From Psychromicrobium lacuslunae (GTDB lineage: Bacteria; Actinomycetota; Actinomycetes; Actinomycetales; Micrococcaceae): a stretch of 64,000 nt of DNA. The stretch covers positions 434,001 to 498,000 of the forward strand of contig NZ_CP011005.1 of NCBI RefSeq assembly GCF_000950575.1, read 5' to 3'. The notes under the pieces were generated by a model, which saw only the letters and a program-made list of their open reading frames with translations, did no database searches and was not told the origin of the DNA. This document shows, in pieces, positions 63,320 through 64,000 of the stretch (the stretch's first letter is position 1; each line of letters begins with the position of its first letter). A program made the translations under genes and the position numbers.

Positions 63320-64000
63320 CGACCGAACTGGATTCGGTGATCCGAGTCATGCTGGTCGACGATCAAGAGCTCTTCCGAGTCGGGATTAGCAAGGTGATCT
63401 CCAGCCAACCGGATATGGAAACGGTTGGTGAAGCGGCCGACGGCCTCGAAGCAATCGCCCGGGTATTGGATTACCAGCCCGATGTGGTGTTGATGGATTT
63501 GCGGATGCCTCGCCTGGATGGGGTGAGTGCCACCCAACGAATCATGTATCAGGCCAAACTCAGCGGGGCGCAAAAACCGCGAATTATCGCGCTGACCACC
63601 TTTAATCGGGATCAGGCCGTGCTCGACGCGGTTCAGGCCGGGGCCAGTGGATTTTTGTTGAAGAGCGCAGAACCGGAATTCTTGCTCTCTGCGATTCGCA
63701 CGGTGCATTCTGGCTACGCGGTGATTGCACCCAGCACCGTACACGAGTTGTTTCAGCACGCGGCCCGCACCTTGCCAGCTGCCGCACCGGACACGTCGGT
63801 TTTGCGGCAACTCTCCAGTCGTGAATGCGAGGTCTTCCTGCTCGCGGCCAAAGCTCTCTCCAATACAGAGATTGCGCAGAGCCTCTTTGTTTCAGAGGCC
63901 ACCGTTAAATCACATCTGCGCGCCGTGCTGACAAAGCTTGATCTGCAAAACCGAATTCAGCTAGTGGCGTTTGCCTATCAACATCGGCTCCTGGGGCCTG
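63316..64000 (+). CDS. NarL/LuxR-type response regulator (end cut by the window edge)
   Basis: At least 228 codons, starting at ATG 63316. Receiver domain with phosphoacceptor Asp61 in VVLMDLRMP and LLKSAEPEFLLSAIRTV. LuxR helix-turn-helix LSSRECEVFLLAAKALSNTEIAQSLFVSEATVKSHLRAVLTKLDLQNRIQ. It overlaps the kinase stop by 4 bases, so the two form one pair. Only the very last residues seem missing. Confidence 0.93.
   Translation, partial: MTTELDSVIRVMLVDDQELFRVGISKVISSQPDMETVGEAADGLEAIARVLDYQPDVVLMDLRMPRLDGVSATQRIMYQAKLSGAQKPRIIALTTFNRDQAVLDAVQAGASGFLLKSAEPEFLLSAIRTVHSGYAVIAPSTVHELFQHAARTLPAAAPDTSVLRQLSSRECEVFLLAAKALSNTEIAQSLFVSEATVKSHLRAVLTKLDLQNRIQLVAFAYQHRLLGP

Overview
The window looks like a chromosomal segment of a Micrococcaceae-type actinobacterium. 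The support is actinobacterial-type rRNA genes, a gene of the mycothiol-dependent maleylpyruvate isomerase family, an AfsR/SARP regulator, HelD and TlyA, moderately high GC, and many genes whose start codon lies 6-8 nt after a TANNNT -10 box. Renibacterium/Arthrobacter is my best guess; this is an inference from gene content, moderate GC and an apparently decayed gene, not a database match.

Layout. 1-5.5 kb (minus): the start of an M1 aminopeptidase, translationally coupled to a Pls/PosA-like NRPS-like protein (A-PCP-membrane/left-handed beta-helix), then a quinone oxidoreductase. 6.0-14.7 kb (plus): a complete arginine operon argCJBDFRGH behind tandem ARG boxes. 14.8-17.9 kb: small metabolic and regulatory genes and a 52-bp triple tandem repeat. 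17.9-23.0 kb: a DrrAB-like ABC exporter convergent with a 1078-aa SARP/AfsR-type regulator; the exporter promoter carries three heptamers at 11-bp spacing, the classical SARP site. 23.1-25.6 kb: a DNA alkylation repair operon (Ada-AlkA fusion, Ogt, DUF4442). 25.7-30.1 kb: an NAD(P)-binding protein, a frameshifted exported agmatine deiminase, small membrane proteins, 3-methyladenine glycosylase and a small secreted four-Cys protein. 30.1-34.4 kb: apt, helD, tyrS. 34.5-40.6 kb: a 16S-23S-5S rRNA operon with two promoters and a terminator.

40.7-49.6 kb: a divergently organised envelope cluster. It has a Gly/Met-rich membrane-anchored protein, a PhoP-like response regulator and sensor kinase, a GT2/GtrA protein and two GT39 (ArnT/PMT-like) membrane glycosyltransferases. 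Direct repeats resembling the mycobacterial PhoP box lie upstream of the regulator and again upstream of the glycosyltransferase operon. 49.6-62.0 kb: conserved actinobacterial housekeeping genes (TPR protein, HAD hydrolase, small protein, tlyA, nadK, recN, DUF2867-like, pyrG, NUDIX, xerD, TPM protein). From memory this order parallels M. tuberculosis Rv1691-Rv1701, and arg, mpg and tyrS also fit that larger synteny. 62.0-64.0 kb: a NarL-type two-component pair running off the end.

No CRISPR array, phage, insertion sequence or tRNA gene was seen. The strongest candidates for new biology are the PhoP-box/glycosyltransferase/Gly-Met-rich cluster, the SARP-ABC exporter module and the Pls-like gene coupled to a peptidase.
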